Assembly: GCA_024803745.1 (NCBI GenBank)
Contig: JANJXV010000153.1
Span: 1,364,001 to 1,428,000 of the forward strand
Length of the DNA stretch: 64,000 bases
From: Megascapheus bottae
Lineage: Eukaryota > Chordata > Mammalia > Rodentia > Geomyidae
Direction of reading: 5' to 3'
The notes under the pieces were generated by a model. That model ran no database searches. It worked only from the letters and a program-made list of their open reading frames with translations, and had not been told where the DNA came from. Position 1 is the first letter of the stretch. Every line of letters begins with the position of its first letter. Below are positions 34,862 through 46,627 of the stretch, in pieces. Made by a program: the position numbers and the translations under genes.

Positions 34862-35088
34862 TTCAAGTCATGGGACTGCAATTCTGCACCTGGGTCTTGT
34901 CACTGAGCTTTTCAGCTCAAGACTACTGCCCTATCCCTTGAGCCATAGGGCCACTTCTGGGTTTCTGGTGGTTAATTGGAGATAAGAGTCACATGGACTT
35001 CAGTGCCCAGGCTGACTTTGAACTGCTATCCTTGGATCCCAGCCTCTTGAGTAGCTACATTTACAAGTGTGAGCCACCATACCCGGCT
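34862..35088 (-). repeat. Composite B1-ID SINE
   Basis: Well preserved antisense copy: TTCAGCTCAAG, TTGAGCCATAGGGCCAC, GGTTAATTGGAGATAAGAG and GTGTGAGCCACCATACCCGG are all visible. The last block is the reverse complement of a 7SL/B1 head. Confidence 0.85.
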
Positions 35089-35099
35089 AAATTATTTTT

Positions 35100-35350
35100 T
35101 AAGTTAATTTATTTTGTTAAGTCAATATATAGTTGGCATACGGTTACATAAGTAATGAACATATTTCTTAAGAAAATTGTTATCCCCTCCCTCATTTTTC
35201 TCTGTTTTCCTACCCTCAGCCCCCTCTCCACCCACATTGTTCAGTTCTTTTCCGTTTAGTGTCTTCCAAGTATCACTGTTCAATTGGTTCACCCTTTTTC
35301 CTTTTTTTTTTTATCATTTTATTATACCCTCTCCATTCCCCAAATCACAT
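35100..35350 (-). mobile_element. L1-like 3' end fragment (other subfamily)
   Basis: GTTACATAAGTAATGAACATATTTCTT followed by a C/T-rich stretch resembles the 3'UTR pyrimidine tract seen in the array L1s, and a near-identical piece lies at 50205-50330. No ORF2 sequence remains. The subfamily is unknown. Confidence 0.5.
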
Positions 35351-35514
35351 AAACCTATGTACAAGACACAGGGTACCCGAATTCAACACAGTGACTACAG
35401 AGAATAAAATTAAAGGGAAAAAGAAGAAAAGAGGTAAAAAGCAAAGAAAATGAAAGAACATCATACAGTACCTTAGAAGCAACAACACTGAAAAAACAAA
35501 ACATAAAACCTTGG

Positions 35515-35970
35515 GCTGAAAATGAAGCTTGCCTAGCATGTATGAAACCCTGGATTCCATTCCTCAGCACCACATAAACAAAAAACTGGAAGTGCCACTG
35601 TGACTCAGCTGGTAGATTTCTAACGTTTAGCACAGAGTGTCTCCAAGTGACAAAAATCTGTCACATTTAAGTCAGGCTTCAAAACTTTGCTAGGAACCAG
35701 TTATGTGATTGGGAATAAAGTCCAGTTTTCAAAAAATCACTAGCCAGGCGCTGGAGGGTCATAATTGTCATTCTACTAGCCAGGGAGAAGGTGATTCAAA
35801 GCCTTTGCAAGCAAAAAAAATGAAAACAAAAAAAACTGTAAGATTCTACTCTCCACTTATCCACCCAAAAACTAAGTGGAGTTGTGGCTAAAACTGGTAC
35901 AGCATTAGCCTTGAGGAAAAAGAACTAAGAGACCTTGCCCAGGTCCAAAGTTCAACCTCCCCACCAAGAA
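35515..35970 (+). repeat. ID-like SINE pieces and broken composite SINE
   Basis: GCTTGCCTAGCATGTATGAAACC through GGAAGTGCCACTGTGACTCAG (35520-35605) is part of an ID-like SINE. CCAGGCGCTGGAGGGTC (35738) through the A-rich run and AGCATTAGCCTTGAG (to about 35970) is a decayed composite SINE in the same orientation. Confidence 0.6.
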
Positions 35971-36815
35971 ACAAAAAAGAGGAGTCCAGATACCTTAGTT
36001 TAAAAAGTATATCTGGATATCTTAGTAGATTTTTCTGATCTTTCCTCATTCATCTGATGGAACCACATAATCTTGATCCTGATCTGACTAAGAGCCTGCA
36101 TTGTGCTTAATAAATTCATTCCACATATTAGTAGAATCTGGACAGCTAACAGCCACTTACCAATGCTTTATTCTACGTTTAGGCCAGTATGTCTTCATAC
36201 CATCTACACAGTCAGCTATATCATCTTTCCAGAAGTATCATTGAGTGTAGAACACTCAGAACTAAAATAATTGCATAAAGATGTAATAAAAACCCTTGAT
36301 TCATTAAGAAAATTTCTGTACCACTTAGAGCAAGTACATTAGTGGTATTTACCTCTAGCCTCTTTTTTAAAAATTTTATTAACATTGAATTTTACATCAT
36401 ATTTCAAATGTCATGTTTAACCAACAAGTATTCAAGAAGGGAATCGCTATACAATCACTGGCACATAGATTTTAGAATATAGTAAAAATTAAGCTGAGTC
36501 TCTGTATGTCATAGATACAGATTAATCTATAATAAAACACATGTCTATAGAGTGTATAGTCTATCCTAGATTTTTATGTCTATGTAGTTATGTTTATATC
36601 TCCAAAATTATGTCCAGAACTTTGGGTATCAACTATTCAATCATCGCTCTACTACTGTTTGAAACTAATATCCATATATTAAGGATATCATGTACCTTTT
36701 GTTCCTTGGTCTTGACTTATCTCACTCAACAGAATTCACTCTAATTTCATCCACTACCCCAAAAATGCCATTATTATTTTTTTCTGTGCAGATCTTCTTT
36801 TTATGTATTTATATT
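35971..36815. other. Spacer without recognised gene
   Basis: AT-rich, without a coding frame I would defend. The part around 36690-36790 vaguely resembles an old L1 3' region, but too weakly to call. Confidence 0.4.
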
Positions 36816-37362
36816 TATTGTAATTTATAGAAGGGTTACATTATATTCACCAGATAGAAGGTGCATTACTTCTCAAACTTTGATACCCTATGTAATGATA
36901 TGGTCCCCATTTCCCTTCCCCTACCCCCATTCATGTTCATTTCCCCCCTTCCCTATCCAATTTCAAATAACCAATTAGGCACATATGAAATATATCAGAA
37001 AACAAGGTGAAATATTGTAACAATATGATATAACCAAGGGATAGGAAAAGAGATAAGAGATCACATAGTTCATTAAGGACAACAATCACTCATTATATGA
37101 GTTTTGTTTCTTTATCTTGGAGGTCCTTACATTTAGTGTCATACTATTTGTCACGATGTCTCTAGATTTTGTTCTATTGTAAATCTCTGGTAGCAGAGCC
37201 CAAGGTTTCTACTGAATTTGACAAATGAGGGAGACTCTTGGGCCTATGTTCCTTTGAGTTTGGCTTACTTCAGTTAATATGATTTTTTTCCTTTTCATCC
37301 ACTTCCCCGAGAATGCCATTATTTTATCTGTCGGTTGGCTATATATCATTCCATTGTGTGTG
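36816..37362 (-). mobile_element. Older L1 3' end
   Basis: It matches the array L1 3'UTR at reduced similarity (AGAAGGGTTACATT, AGATAGAAGGTGCATTA, CCCCATTTCCC, CATTAAGGACAACAATCA) and ends with ORF2 C-terminal codons reading EVSQTQRN and SLICQIQ on the - strand. It is cut by the (TG)n tract. Confidence 0.85.
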
Positions 37363-37366
37363 TGTG

Positions 37367-37406
<40 letters not shown>
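37357..37406. repeat. (TG)n microsatellite
   Basis: Alternating TG with a few TGCG interruptions, within L1-derived sequence. Confidence 0.95.
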
Positions 37407-37407
<1 letters not shown>

Positions 37408-37474
37408 ATCACATTTTTTGTAGTAGGGCATCTGGTTGTTTCCATCATCCAACCTCATTTTCTACAGATATTTT

Positions 37475-38620
37475 TATAGTCTCTTTTTTATTTTCAGGGT
37501 AATGTATAGAGGGGTTACGATTACATTTACAGGTAGTGGACTGCATTACTTCTCACACATTTATTCCACTCCACATGTTTTTGTCGCCAGTTCCCTCTCC
37601 CCTCCCCTTCCCAATCATCTTCTTTCCCCCCTTCCCATTCCTATTTGACATAAACAAATAAACATATATACAATATGCCAGGGAAAAATCAGATACAGTA
37701 ACAATCTGACATTAACCAAAGGGCAAAATAAGAGATGAGAAATAACATAGTAGATTAAGGACAAAAATCACACAAGATTAAGAGCAACGATGACACAAGA
37801 TATAGCTCTTGTTCCCATATCCTAGAGATCCTTTCATTTAGCCTCATCCTATATGACCTTATATACCTAGGTTTTTGAGTTATTGTAATCCTCTGCTAGG
37901 AGAGTCCTAGATGTGAACTAATTATTACAAATGAGGGAAACCATTGAGCTTATGTTTCTTTGGGTCTGGCTGCTTCACTTAATATGAATTTTTCCAAGTC
38001 TTTCCATTTCCTTACAAATGGGGCGATGTCATTCCTTCTGATGGCAGCATAGCATTCCATTGTGTATAAGTACCACATCTTCTTGATTCAGTCATCTACT
38101 GAGTGGCATCTGGGTTGGTTTCATATCTTTGCTATGGTAAATAGTGCTGCAATGAGCATCATTGTGGTAGTGGCTTTAGTATGTCCTTTTTTCTGGACAA
38201 TTGGGTAGATGCCAAGTAGTGGATTTGCTGGATCATAGGGGAGCTCTATGTTCAGTCTTTTGAGGAACCACCACACTGCTTTCCCTAGTGGTTGAACGAG
38301 TTTACACTCACACCAACAGTGTAGGTGTGATCCCACCTTGTCACTTCCCCACCAGTATCTCTTATTAGATTTTTTGATAATGGCCATTCTGACTGGAGTC
38401 AGGTGGAATCTCAAAGTTGTTTTGATTTTCATTTCCCTTATTGCTAGAGATATGGAGCATTTCTTCATGTGTCTAAAGCCCATTTTAATTTTTTCTTCAG
38501 AGAATACTCTTTTAAGTCTTTAGCCCACCTTTTAATAGGATGGTTGTTTCTTTGAAGATTTGTTTGGGAGAGATTCATTTTTTTCAGCTATAGATATATT
38601 TTAGATAACTACATATATTT
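37475..38620 (-). mobile_element. Older L1 3' end with ORF2 C-terminus
   Basis: This is a second, separate L1 fragment with its own T-rich edge at 37475. The - strand frame at 38483-38121 reads [17 protein letters not shown] and [13 protein letters not shown], the Cys-rich end of ORF2. It diverges clearly from the array L1s and stops near 38610 in the thumb-to-C-terminal region. Confidence 0.88.
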
Positions 38621-38635
38621 TTGTAGAAAAAAGAA

Positions 38636-38985
38636 TGGAAGCCATCATGCTGGCTCACAACTTAATTTCAGCTACTTAGGAGGCTCAGGGCTTAGGATCA
38701 CAGGTCAAAGCCAACCAGGGCCCTACAGTGTGTGAGATCAAACTCTGTGAACATACAATGACTGTAAGAGGAATCTCACTGCCTGGGAATGTAGCCTAAT
38801 GGTAGAGTGCTCACCTAGAATGCAGGAAGACCTAGGTTCTATTCACCGGTACCGCATACTCAGAAAAAAGCTAGAAGTGGCTCTGTGTTTCAAGAGGCAG
38901 AGCACTCACCTTGGGCAAGCGAGTCCAATGAAAATGTTTAGGCCCTGAGTCCAAGCCGTAGGACTGGCAAAAAGAAAAAAAAGAG
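38636..38985 (+). repeat. B1-like piece followed by ID-like SINE
   Basis: CATCATGCTGGCTCACAACTTAATTTCAGC (38650) is a B1-like head. From 38785, CTGGGAATGTAGCCTAATGGTAGAGTGC begins an ID-like SINE that ends GGACTGGCAAAAAGAAAAAAAA. The second element keeps a tRNA-like A box and the long ID tail. Confidence 0.75.
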
Positions 38986-39084
38986 CAATCTTACTTAAGT
39001 AACAAGGAATGTACCCTATATTTATACAGACTGAAAAATTCATTAAGAAATTAGAAAATATGTATAAAGTGCATAATTTCTTTG

Positions 39085-39735
39085 GTGTGTTGGCACTGGG
39101 TCTTCAACTGAGTGCTTCAGCTCTATCCCTGACCTTTTCTGCTCAAGGCTAGCACTCTACCAATGCAGCCCCAAATCAACTATCTTCAATTGAGATATAA
39201 GCGATGAATATTTTAGGGTGCTTCATGAAAAACATTTTTATAAATTGAAACTTTCAACACAGTCTTATTTTAGTATGAATGTTGAGATGGGAAGAGACAG
39301 AAAAAGTGAAATGTTTCCTGATCCCCATAGAGAAGAGACTCAGCAGAACCACTGTGGTCTGCAGGCTTCTTTGTGAGTTTTGTTTGCTTGTTTGATTTTT
39401 GTCAATTGTGGGGCTTGAACTCTGGGCCTGGGCACTGTCCCTGAGCTCTTCAGCTCAAGGCTAGTGCTTTAATCTGTGAGCCACAGTGCCACTTCTGGTT
39501 TTTCTGGCAGTTAACTGGGTACTTTGGCTGGCTTTAAACTTTGATTCTCAGATCTTAGCCTCCTGAGTAGCTAAGATTATAGGTGTGAGGTACCATCACC
39601 AGGCTGCTGCTCTGTTACTATGCAGGTTCTGGATCAAGAACTTCAAGTTCTTACTTCAATTTTTTCTTCTCTTGCCTGATACTCTGCCATTTGAACGAAG
39701 CCCCAGTTCCTGGTCTTTGCTGGTTAATGAGAGAT
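39085..39735 (-). repeat. Cluster of composite SINEs
   Basis: Three antisense pieces: about 39085-39175, a nearly complete copy at 39398-39603 (GGGGCTTGAACTCTGGGCC to GTAGCTAAGATTATAGGTGTGAGG) and a decayed piece at about 39630-39735. Confidence 0.7.
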
Positions 39736-39964
39736 ATTATGATTTTCTAATATTCAGAGCAATGATTATAAAACCCAGCATTTTACTTACTTGAATAAAT
39801 GAAGAGACAGGACCTAGTGAGATGGAAAACAAAATTTTTTTTCAAGTTGCTATCCTGTTCTAATGCATCAGTCTGGCTATTTTGCTTACACACAAATATG
39901 TATTTTACCAATCTCTACTCTATTTTTGCTTAGCTTAAATCCACCACTGCCATTTCATAGATTT

Positions 39965-40240
39965 TGTTGTTGTTGTTTGCGGTGCTTGAACTCTGTGCCT
40001 GGGCTGTTCCTCAGATCTTCAGTTCAATGCCAGTGCTCTACTACTTTTGATTTGGCCAGTCCTGGGCTTGAACTCAGGGACTGAGCACTCTCCTTATATT
40101 TTCTCAAGGCTAGGGCTCTACCACTTCAGCCTCAGCACCACTTCCAGCATTTTTCTATGAATGTGATATTGAGGAATTGAACCCAGGTCTTCGTGCATGC
40201 TAGGCAAGCACTCTACCACTAGGCCAAACTCCCAGCCCAA
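39965..40240 (-). repeat. SINE fragment and ID-like SINE
   Basis: GCTTGAACTCTGTGCCTGGGC (39983) is a composite-SINE start. It is followed by a nearly complete antisense ID-like SINE at about 40050-40240, ending in CATGCTAGGCAAGCACTCTACCACTAGGCC. Confidence 0.8.
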
Positions 40241-40291
40241 AATTATTCATCATTGCTATTAGCTATCTTCTTTTTTTTATTCTTTTTTTTA

Positions 40292-43200
40292 TGGAGTGAT
40301 TCAATTTTTTGAGTTGTTGATATATTTTAGATATGAGGCCTTGTTCCGTTGTTTGCGTGGTGAAGATCTTCTCCCACTCTGTAGGCTTCCTGATTAGTTT
40401 ACTAGCTATATCCATTGCCATACAAAAGGTCTGCAGTTTAATGCAATCCCACTTATCCAGCCTTTCTCTGATTTGTTGTGATTCTTGGTCCTTATTAAGA
40501 AAGTTTCGACCTGTGCCAAGGAGGCCTAGTGTATCTCCTATTCCTTCCTGTAAACTTTTCAGTGTGTCAGCTTTTACCTCCAGGTGTTTGATCCATTTGG
40601 AGTTAATTCTAGTGCAAGGTGACAAAGAAGGATCCAACTTTAGTTTTCTGCAGATGTTTAACCAGTTCTGCCAGCACAACTTGTTGAAGAGGCTATCTTT
40701 CTGCCATTCTATTTTTTTGGCTCCCTGGTCAAAGATTAGGTGGCCATAGGTCTGTGGTTTAATATCTGGGTCCGCAGTTCTACTCCATTGGACTTCAGGC
40801 CTGTTCTTGTGCCAGTACCAAGCTGTTTTGAGAATTATAGCTCTGTAATAGAGCCTTAAGTTTGGAATTGAAATTCCTCCAGCGCTGTTCTTTCTGCTAA
40901 GAAGTGTTTTTGCTATACGGGGTCTTTTATTATTCCATATGAAATTTTGAATTGCCTCTTCTATGTCTTTAAAGAATGACATTGGGATGTTGATGGGTAT
41001 TACATTGAATTTGTAGATAGCCCTTGGCAAGATTGTCATTTTCACAATGTTGATTCTTCCAATCCAGGGAGCATGGGAGGTTTTTCCATTTCCTTAGTTC
41101 TGCTTTAATTTCCTTTTTTAGGGTTTTAAAGTTTTCATCTAAACGGTCCTTTACATTCTTAGTTAAGCTAATTGCTAGGTACTTTATTTTCTTTGAGGCT
41201 ATTGTGAAAGGATTTTCTTTCCTGATTATTGCCTCGTTCCTCTCAGTGTTGGCGTAAAGTAAGGCAGTTGATTTGTGAGGGTTGATTTTATGGCCTGCTA
41301 CCCTTCCAAAGCTTTGAATCAGCTCAAGGAGCTTGGGAGTAGAGTCTATAGGATTCTTTAAATACAGAATCATGTCATCGGCAAAGAGGGATAGCTTTAT
41401 TTCCTCTTTCCCTACTTGGATCCCCTTTATGCTTGCTTCTTGCCTTATTGCACTGCCTAGGAATTCTAGTACTATGTTAAAAAGGAGGTGAGAGAGTGGG
41501 CATCCTTGTCTCGTTTCTGATTTTAGAGGGAATGGCTTTAGATCTTCACCATTAAGTATAATACTAGCAGAGGGTTTCTCATACACAGCCTTTATTACAT
41601 TGAGAAATGTTCCATGGATTCCTAGTTTCTCCACATCTTTTAACATAAAGGGGTTTTGGATCTTGTCAAATGCCTTTTCCGCATCTATTGAGACAATCAT
41701 GTGATTTTATCCCTGCTCCTGTTGATGTGTTGAATTATATTAATTGATTTGTGTATGTTGAACCAGCTTTGCCTCCCTGTGATGAATCCAGTTTGATCAT
41801 AGTGTATATTTTTTTTGATGAGTTGTTGTAGACCGTTGGCCAGCATTTTGTTGAGAAGTTTTGCATCGAGGTTCATCAAAGAAATGGGTCTATAGATCTC
41901 TTTCTTTGATGAATCTCTGTCTGGTTTGGGGATGAGGGATATACTGGCTTCACAGAATCAGTTTAGTAAAGAACCTTCATTTTCAATTTCGTTGAAGAGC
42001 TTGAGGAGTATTGGTGTGAGCTCTGCTTTGAAGACCTTATAGAATTCAGCTGTGAATCCATCTGGCCCTGGGCTCTTTTTAAGTGGAAGTTGTCTAATTT
42101 CCATTTCTATTTCAGAGCTTGAAATAGGCCTGTTGAGTTGGGTTAGCTCTTCTTGGTTCAGTGTGTGTATGTTAATATTGTCTAGGAATTCATCCATTTC
42201 TTCTAGATTCTCAAATTTGTTGGCGCAAAGGTTTGAGAAGTATTCCCTCATGATATTCTGGATCTTGGTAATTTCTGTCGTGATATTACCATTTTCATCT
42301 GCGATTTTGTTTATTTCGATATGCTCTCTTCTTTTCTTGGTAAGATTTGCTAAGGGCTTGTCAATTTTGTTAATTCTTTCAAGAACCAACTCCTTGTTTT
42401 GTTGATTCTTTCTGTAGTTTTTTATTCCAAATCATTTAATTCTGCTTTGATTTTAATAATTTGCTTTCTCCTAATGGGTTTAGGGTTGGTTTGTTGCTCT
42501 TTTTCCAGGAGGTTAATGTGAAACATCAACTAGTTGGTTTGCCATTTTTCCAACTTGCTGTTGTAGGCACTCAGTGCTATAAATTTTCCTCTGAGTACTG
42601 CCTTTGTTGTGTCCCTAAGGAGTTGATATTTGTGTGCTCCTTATTGTTAAATTTCATAAACAGTTGGATATCTGTTCTGATCTCTTCGATTACCCATTGT
42701 TTTTGATTCAACAATGTGTTGTTCAGTCTCCATTAGTTACAGGGTTTTCGATCCAATTTGATGCCTTTATGGTCTGAGAGTGTGCATTAAATGATTTCAG
42801 TGTTTCTGAATCTGTCCAGGTTTGTTTTATGGCCTAAGATGTGGTCTATTTTAGAAAATGTTCCATGTGATGCTGAGGAAAACGTATATTGTGGTGTTAC
42901 TGGGTGGAATATTCTGCAGATGTCTGTTAGATCTAGTTGGTCTATATAGTTGTTCAGTTCTAAGGTTTCTCTGTGGAGTTTTTGCCTTGTTGATCTGTCC
43001 ATAGGTGAGAGTGGTGTGTTAAACTCACCAACAATCACTGTGTTTCGATCTATGTATGGTTTCAGTGTAAGTAAAGTTTGCTTGATGAAGTTTGGAGCTC
43101 CGGGATTGGGTGTGTAAATATTTAGGATTGTTATGTCTTCCGGGAGGAAAGATCCCTTTAGTAGTATGTAGTAACCTTCTTTGTCTTTTCTTACTAATTT

Positions 43201-43456
43201 TAGTTTGAAGTTTATTGTATCTGATATGAGGATGGCAACTCTAGCCTGTTTATGGGGGCAGTTAGCTTGATAGATTTTATTCCAACCTCTCACTTTCAAA
43301 AGATGATTGTTTTTGGGTAAGATGTGTCTCTCGAAGTCAGCAGAACGATGGCTCTTGCTTTTTGATCCAACTAGACAACCTATGCCGTTTAATTGGAGAG
43401 TTAAGTCCATTGATATTGAGAGTTAGGATTGAGAGATATTTATTAGTTCCTACCAT
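40292..43456 (-). pseudogene. L1 ORF2, broken and 3'-truncated, single-unit block
   Basis: It has the shared endonuclease TGA and GEFNTPL change. A private deletion of about 20 bp lies near 42750. FADD is intact (about 41375-41386) and the frame 41700-40969 covers the RT core. A private one-base insertion near 41070 then shifts the frame. The C-terminal Cys domain is absent. Confidence 0.9.
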
Positions 43457-43504
43457 TTTTAAAAGCTTTTAGTAGGGCCTGTGTCTTGACAGTTCTTGTG
43501 GTCC

Positions 43505-44688
43505 TTAGATGGTATGCTGTTTAGGTGCCATTTCTTTCCCTATATTGCATTTATTTTGGTTTTCTATGTATAGAGCATCTTTGAGATTTCTCTGTAATGT
43601 TGGTTTTGTTTCGACATATTGTTGCAGCTTTTCCCTGGAATGGAATGTTTTTATTTTTCCCTCAGTTATGAATGAGAGCTTAGCTGGCTACAGTATTCTT
43701 GGTTGGTAGTTATTTGATATAAGGGCATGACATATATGCTTCCAGTCACTTCGTGCTTGCATGGTCTCTGCTGAGAAATCTGGGGTTATTCTGATTGGTT
43801 TGCCTTTGTAGGTTACTGATCCCTTTTCCCTGGCTGCCTTTAGGATCTTTCCTTTCGTTTCTATTGATCCAGTTCGGATCACAATGTGGCGGTGGGATGT
43901 TCTTTTCTGGTCAGGTCTGTTTGGGGTTCTAAAAGCTTCTCGTATCTGGATGGGCCTGCCCTTCTGGATATTTGGGAAATTCTCTGAGATGATTCCCTGA
44001 AGTATATTTCCAATACCATTGACCTCTTTCTCCACGCCCTCCTCAGTACCAACTAGCCTTAAATGAGGCTTCCTAATTGTATCTTGGACCTCCTGAAGCG
44101 CTCTCTCATATTTCCTAGATTTGGATTGACTCATTTTCTGTTCTTTATAATACCTAAATTATCTTCAGCCACGGAAATTCTCTCCTCTGCAATGTCTAAC
44201 CTGCTATCAAAGCTATCTACTTTATTTTTCATCTCCCTTGCTTCTAATTGCTCACTTTTGATGCCTTGCATCCCTTGTTTTAGATCATGTATGGATTTCT
44301 TTATCTCCTTGATTTCCTTTTGAGTGGTTAGCTCAGTAGCTTTATTTTCTTTGGACATTTGCTGGAGTTTGGTCAGGTTTTTATTTGTGGATTCTTTGAA
44401 TTCATCCATCTTTCTTTGAAAAACCTTTATTATGGCCTCCTTTATGGCTTCTTCTTTTTCACTTATCACCTTGTTTTTGCTTTCCTCTTGTTCAGGTATG
44501 GCTTCCTCCATTATCTCTTTCTTTATATTTTCACATTTTTCATTAATGATGTTTATCAATTGCATTTGTGTAGCAATTGGAAGACTCTCCTCTAGGTTTG
44601 CCAGTGACTGTTCCATTGTCTGTTTACATTGGGTGGGGGATGTTGTTTCTTGATTTGACATTTTTCTTGAGTTTCTTGTTCTGCCCAT
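43505..44688 (-). pseudogene. L1 ORF1, broken, single-unit block
   Basis: It carries the same ATGA overlap (44131-44134) and the same TAG (43688-43690) as the array copies, proving common descent of this block and the array. A private Val-to-Leu change lies in the KNLTKLQQ block. Confidence 0.9.
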
Positions 44689-45248
44689 TTGAAAATGGGA
44701 GCAAGATTACTGCTAAATACGATTATAGTTTTTCAGATATAACCAACCTAGACCTCTGTAGCTGGCAGACACTAGATGTTCACAAGTTTTGATTGGTATT
44801 ATCACTCTTTCTTTTTGTGCACTTACAGACCAGCCTAATACAACCACGGATAAGCGATTTATACCCAAAACAATAAGCCTCTCAATCCAATCTCTATTGT
44901 CTTTAAGTCCCTCTGAGCCTAGAGAATGATTAACCACCTACATATACAATATTGCTCATCAGGCATCAAGTGTAGATCCGTGCAGTGTAAGGGTTGAACG
45001 ACGAGCAGAGGTCCAGAGATAGAAAAAAAGAATGAGAGAGGTCAGGGGAGGTGCAAGAGGATTAACGTAGGAGTGTAAGAATATTCTAGTAATGAAGAAA
45101 AGTTATAGCATAAGGATAACTGACATAAGTTGGTAAGTCGGTAGCATATTTGAGTACAAAGTTTGGAAAGTATTAGAATAAAACTTATGTGTTGCTGCAC
45201 GACTAGCTCTTAGCCCAACCAGTGGCCTCACAGTGGACCATGGGATGG

Positions 45249-46627
45249 ATCTGTTTTTCTTGTCTACGTTGAGGGAAAGGGCTATTTCACAAGATGCAGA
45301 AGCGAAGATTTCAGAAGCAAATGCTGTGAGTGAATTAGCTCGTAAAAAGCATTTTTATTTTCTTTTATCTTTCTGCCAGTCTTGGGGCTTGAATTCAGGG
45401 CCTGAGCACTGTCCTCGGGTTTTCTCAAGTCTAGCCCTCTGCCACTTGAGCCACAGTGCCACATCTAGATTTTCTATCTATGTGGTACTGAGCAATCAAA
45501 CCCAGATCTTCATGGATGCTAGGCAAGCACTCTACCACTATGCCAAACTCTCAACCCTGACATAGTAATTATAAAGTCATCATCATCATCATCATCATCA
45601 TATCCAAATATCCTTTCTCCTACAAAGAATGAACACTTAACTGTGTCTAATGCTTTTTTTTAATTTCACTAATTCTTCTGTGTTTTTCCCTCTTGCATTT
45701 TTTACACATGACAGCAAAGCTAATCATCAGGAAAAAATTGATTAGGATACAGAACCCTAATAATATCCTAGTAGATTGACGTCAAAAATATGTGCAAGAT
45801 GCCCTGTGTGTTTGACCTAGTGGTAGAGTCCTTGGCTACCAAGCAGTAAGCCTCAGGTTTGATTCCTCATTACCTCATAAATAGAAAACGCTGCAAGTGG
45901 TGCTGTGGCTCAGTGGGACAGCTAAAGCCTAAAGAAAGCCCAAGAACAATGTTAACACTCTGAGGTCAAGTCCCAAGACTAGGAAAAACAAAACAAATTC
46001 GACAAGGGGCAAAATGCAGGCAGAGAAGGCACTGTGAAGCAAATGTTTTGTAAAGGATGAGGGCAATATTGACCCTTAAGTTTGGATCTTACCTAAGAAA
46101 GGCTCCTTGAGCCTGAGACCAGACTGGTAGTTGGGCCTAGTGGAAGACATTGGGATTGGACAAATAAGGTGTGCTGTTTACTACATCCACATGTATATTG
46201 TGAGATTGGAGGAGAGATTCAGCCTCCAGTATGTCTTTGGTGAGGTCTTTTGTGAGCAAGGATCTTTGGTCATTGGGCCCTGAAAGGTGACCCTGCCTCC
46301 CTCACAATGGAACAGAATATGGAACCCTGGTAACCAAGCCACTGTAACTAACAACCAGCTCAAGCCAGCTCACTTGGCCTGTGGCTCAGGAGGAAGAAAG
46401 ATGTTGCTGTGCTGTTGCCAAAGGTCAGGAAACTCGAGTCTCAGGCATGGAAGTTGTGGATGTCTTACTCGAAGATGTACATGTTAGATCATTGCCAAGC
46501 CACAAATCCAGTATAACAGAACTTTCTCTAAGAAGAAGGCCAGGAAAATCCAGGGCAACCAGATGAGGTAAATTTCTAAGAAGAAATGTATTTGACCCCA
46601 TCATCCTCCCCACACACTACAACTTTC
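45249..46627 (+). repeat. Segment S, single-unit block
   Basis: Complete S with SINEs at about 45364-45560 (-) and 45802-45998 (+), and eight CAT triplets. It shares CTGTTTACTAC and GAACAGAATATGG with unit 5 of the array and with the solo inverted copy. Confidence 0.92.
46401..46567 (+). pseudogene. RalGDS-like first coding exon, single-unit block
   Basis: The same 28-codon frame, TAG and GTAAAT donor as in the array. As there, an L1 tail follows at once and no REM exon is present. Confidence 0.45.

Larger units (their letters stand above)
40292..45248 (-). mobile_element. L1 lacking its 3' end, single-unit block
   Basis: It has 5'UTR, ORF1 and most of ORF2, nearly identical to the array L1s. 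It stops abruptly at TGGAGTGATTC (40292), before the Cys-rich C-terminus, and is joined to two T-runs (40269-40290) that precede unrelated sequence. The upper edge meets S at 45248/45249, exactly as in the array. Confidence 0.92.

Noticed and set aside
35177..35453. Hydrophobic and Lys-rich + strand frames
   Set aside because: They are pyrimidine-rich L1 3'UTR and A-rich sequence read as protein. No start context or motif supports a gene.
37209..37448. His/Thr-rich - strand frame
   Set aside because: It is the translation of the (TG)n tract joined to L1 remnants.
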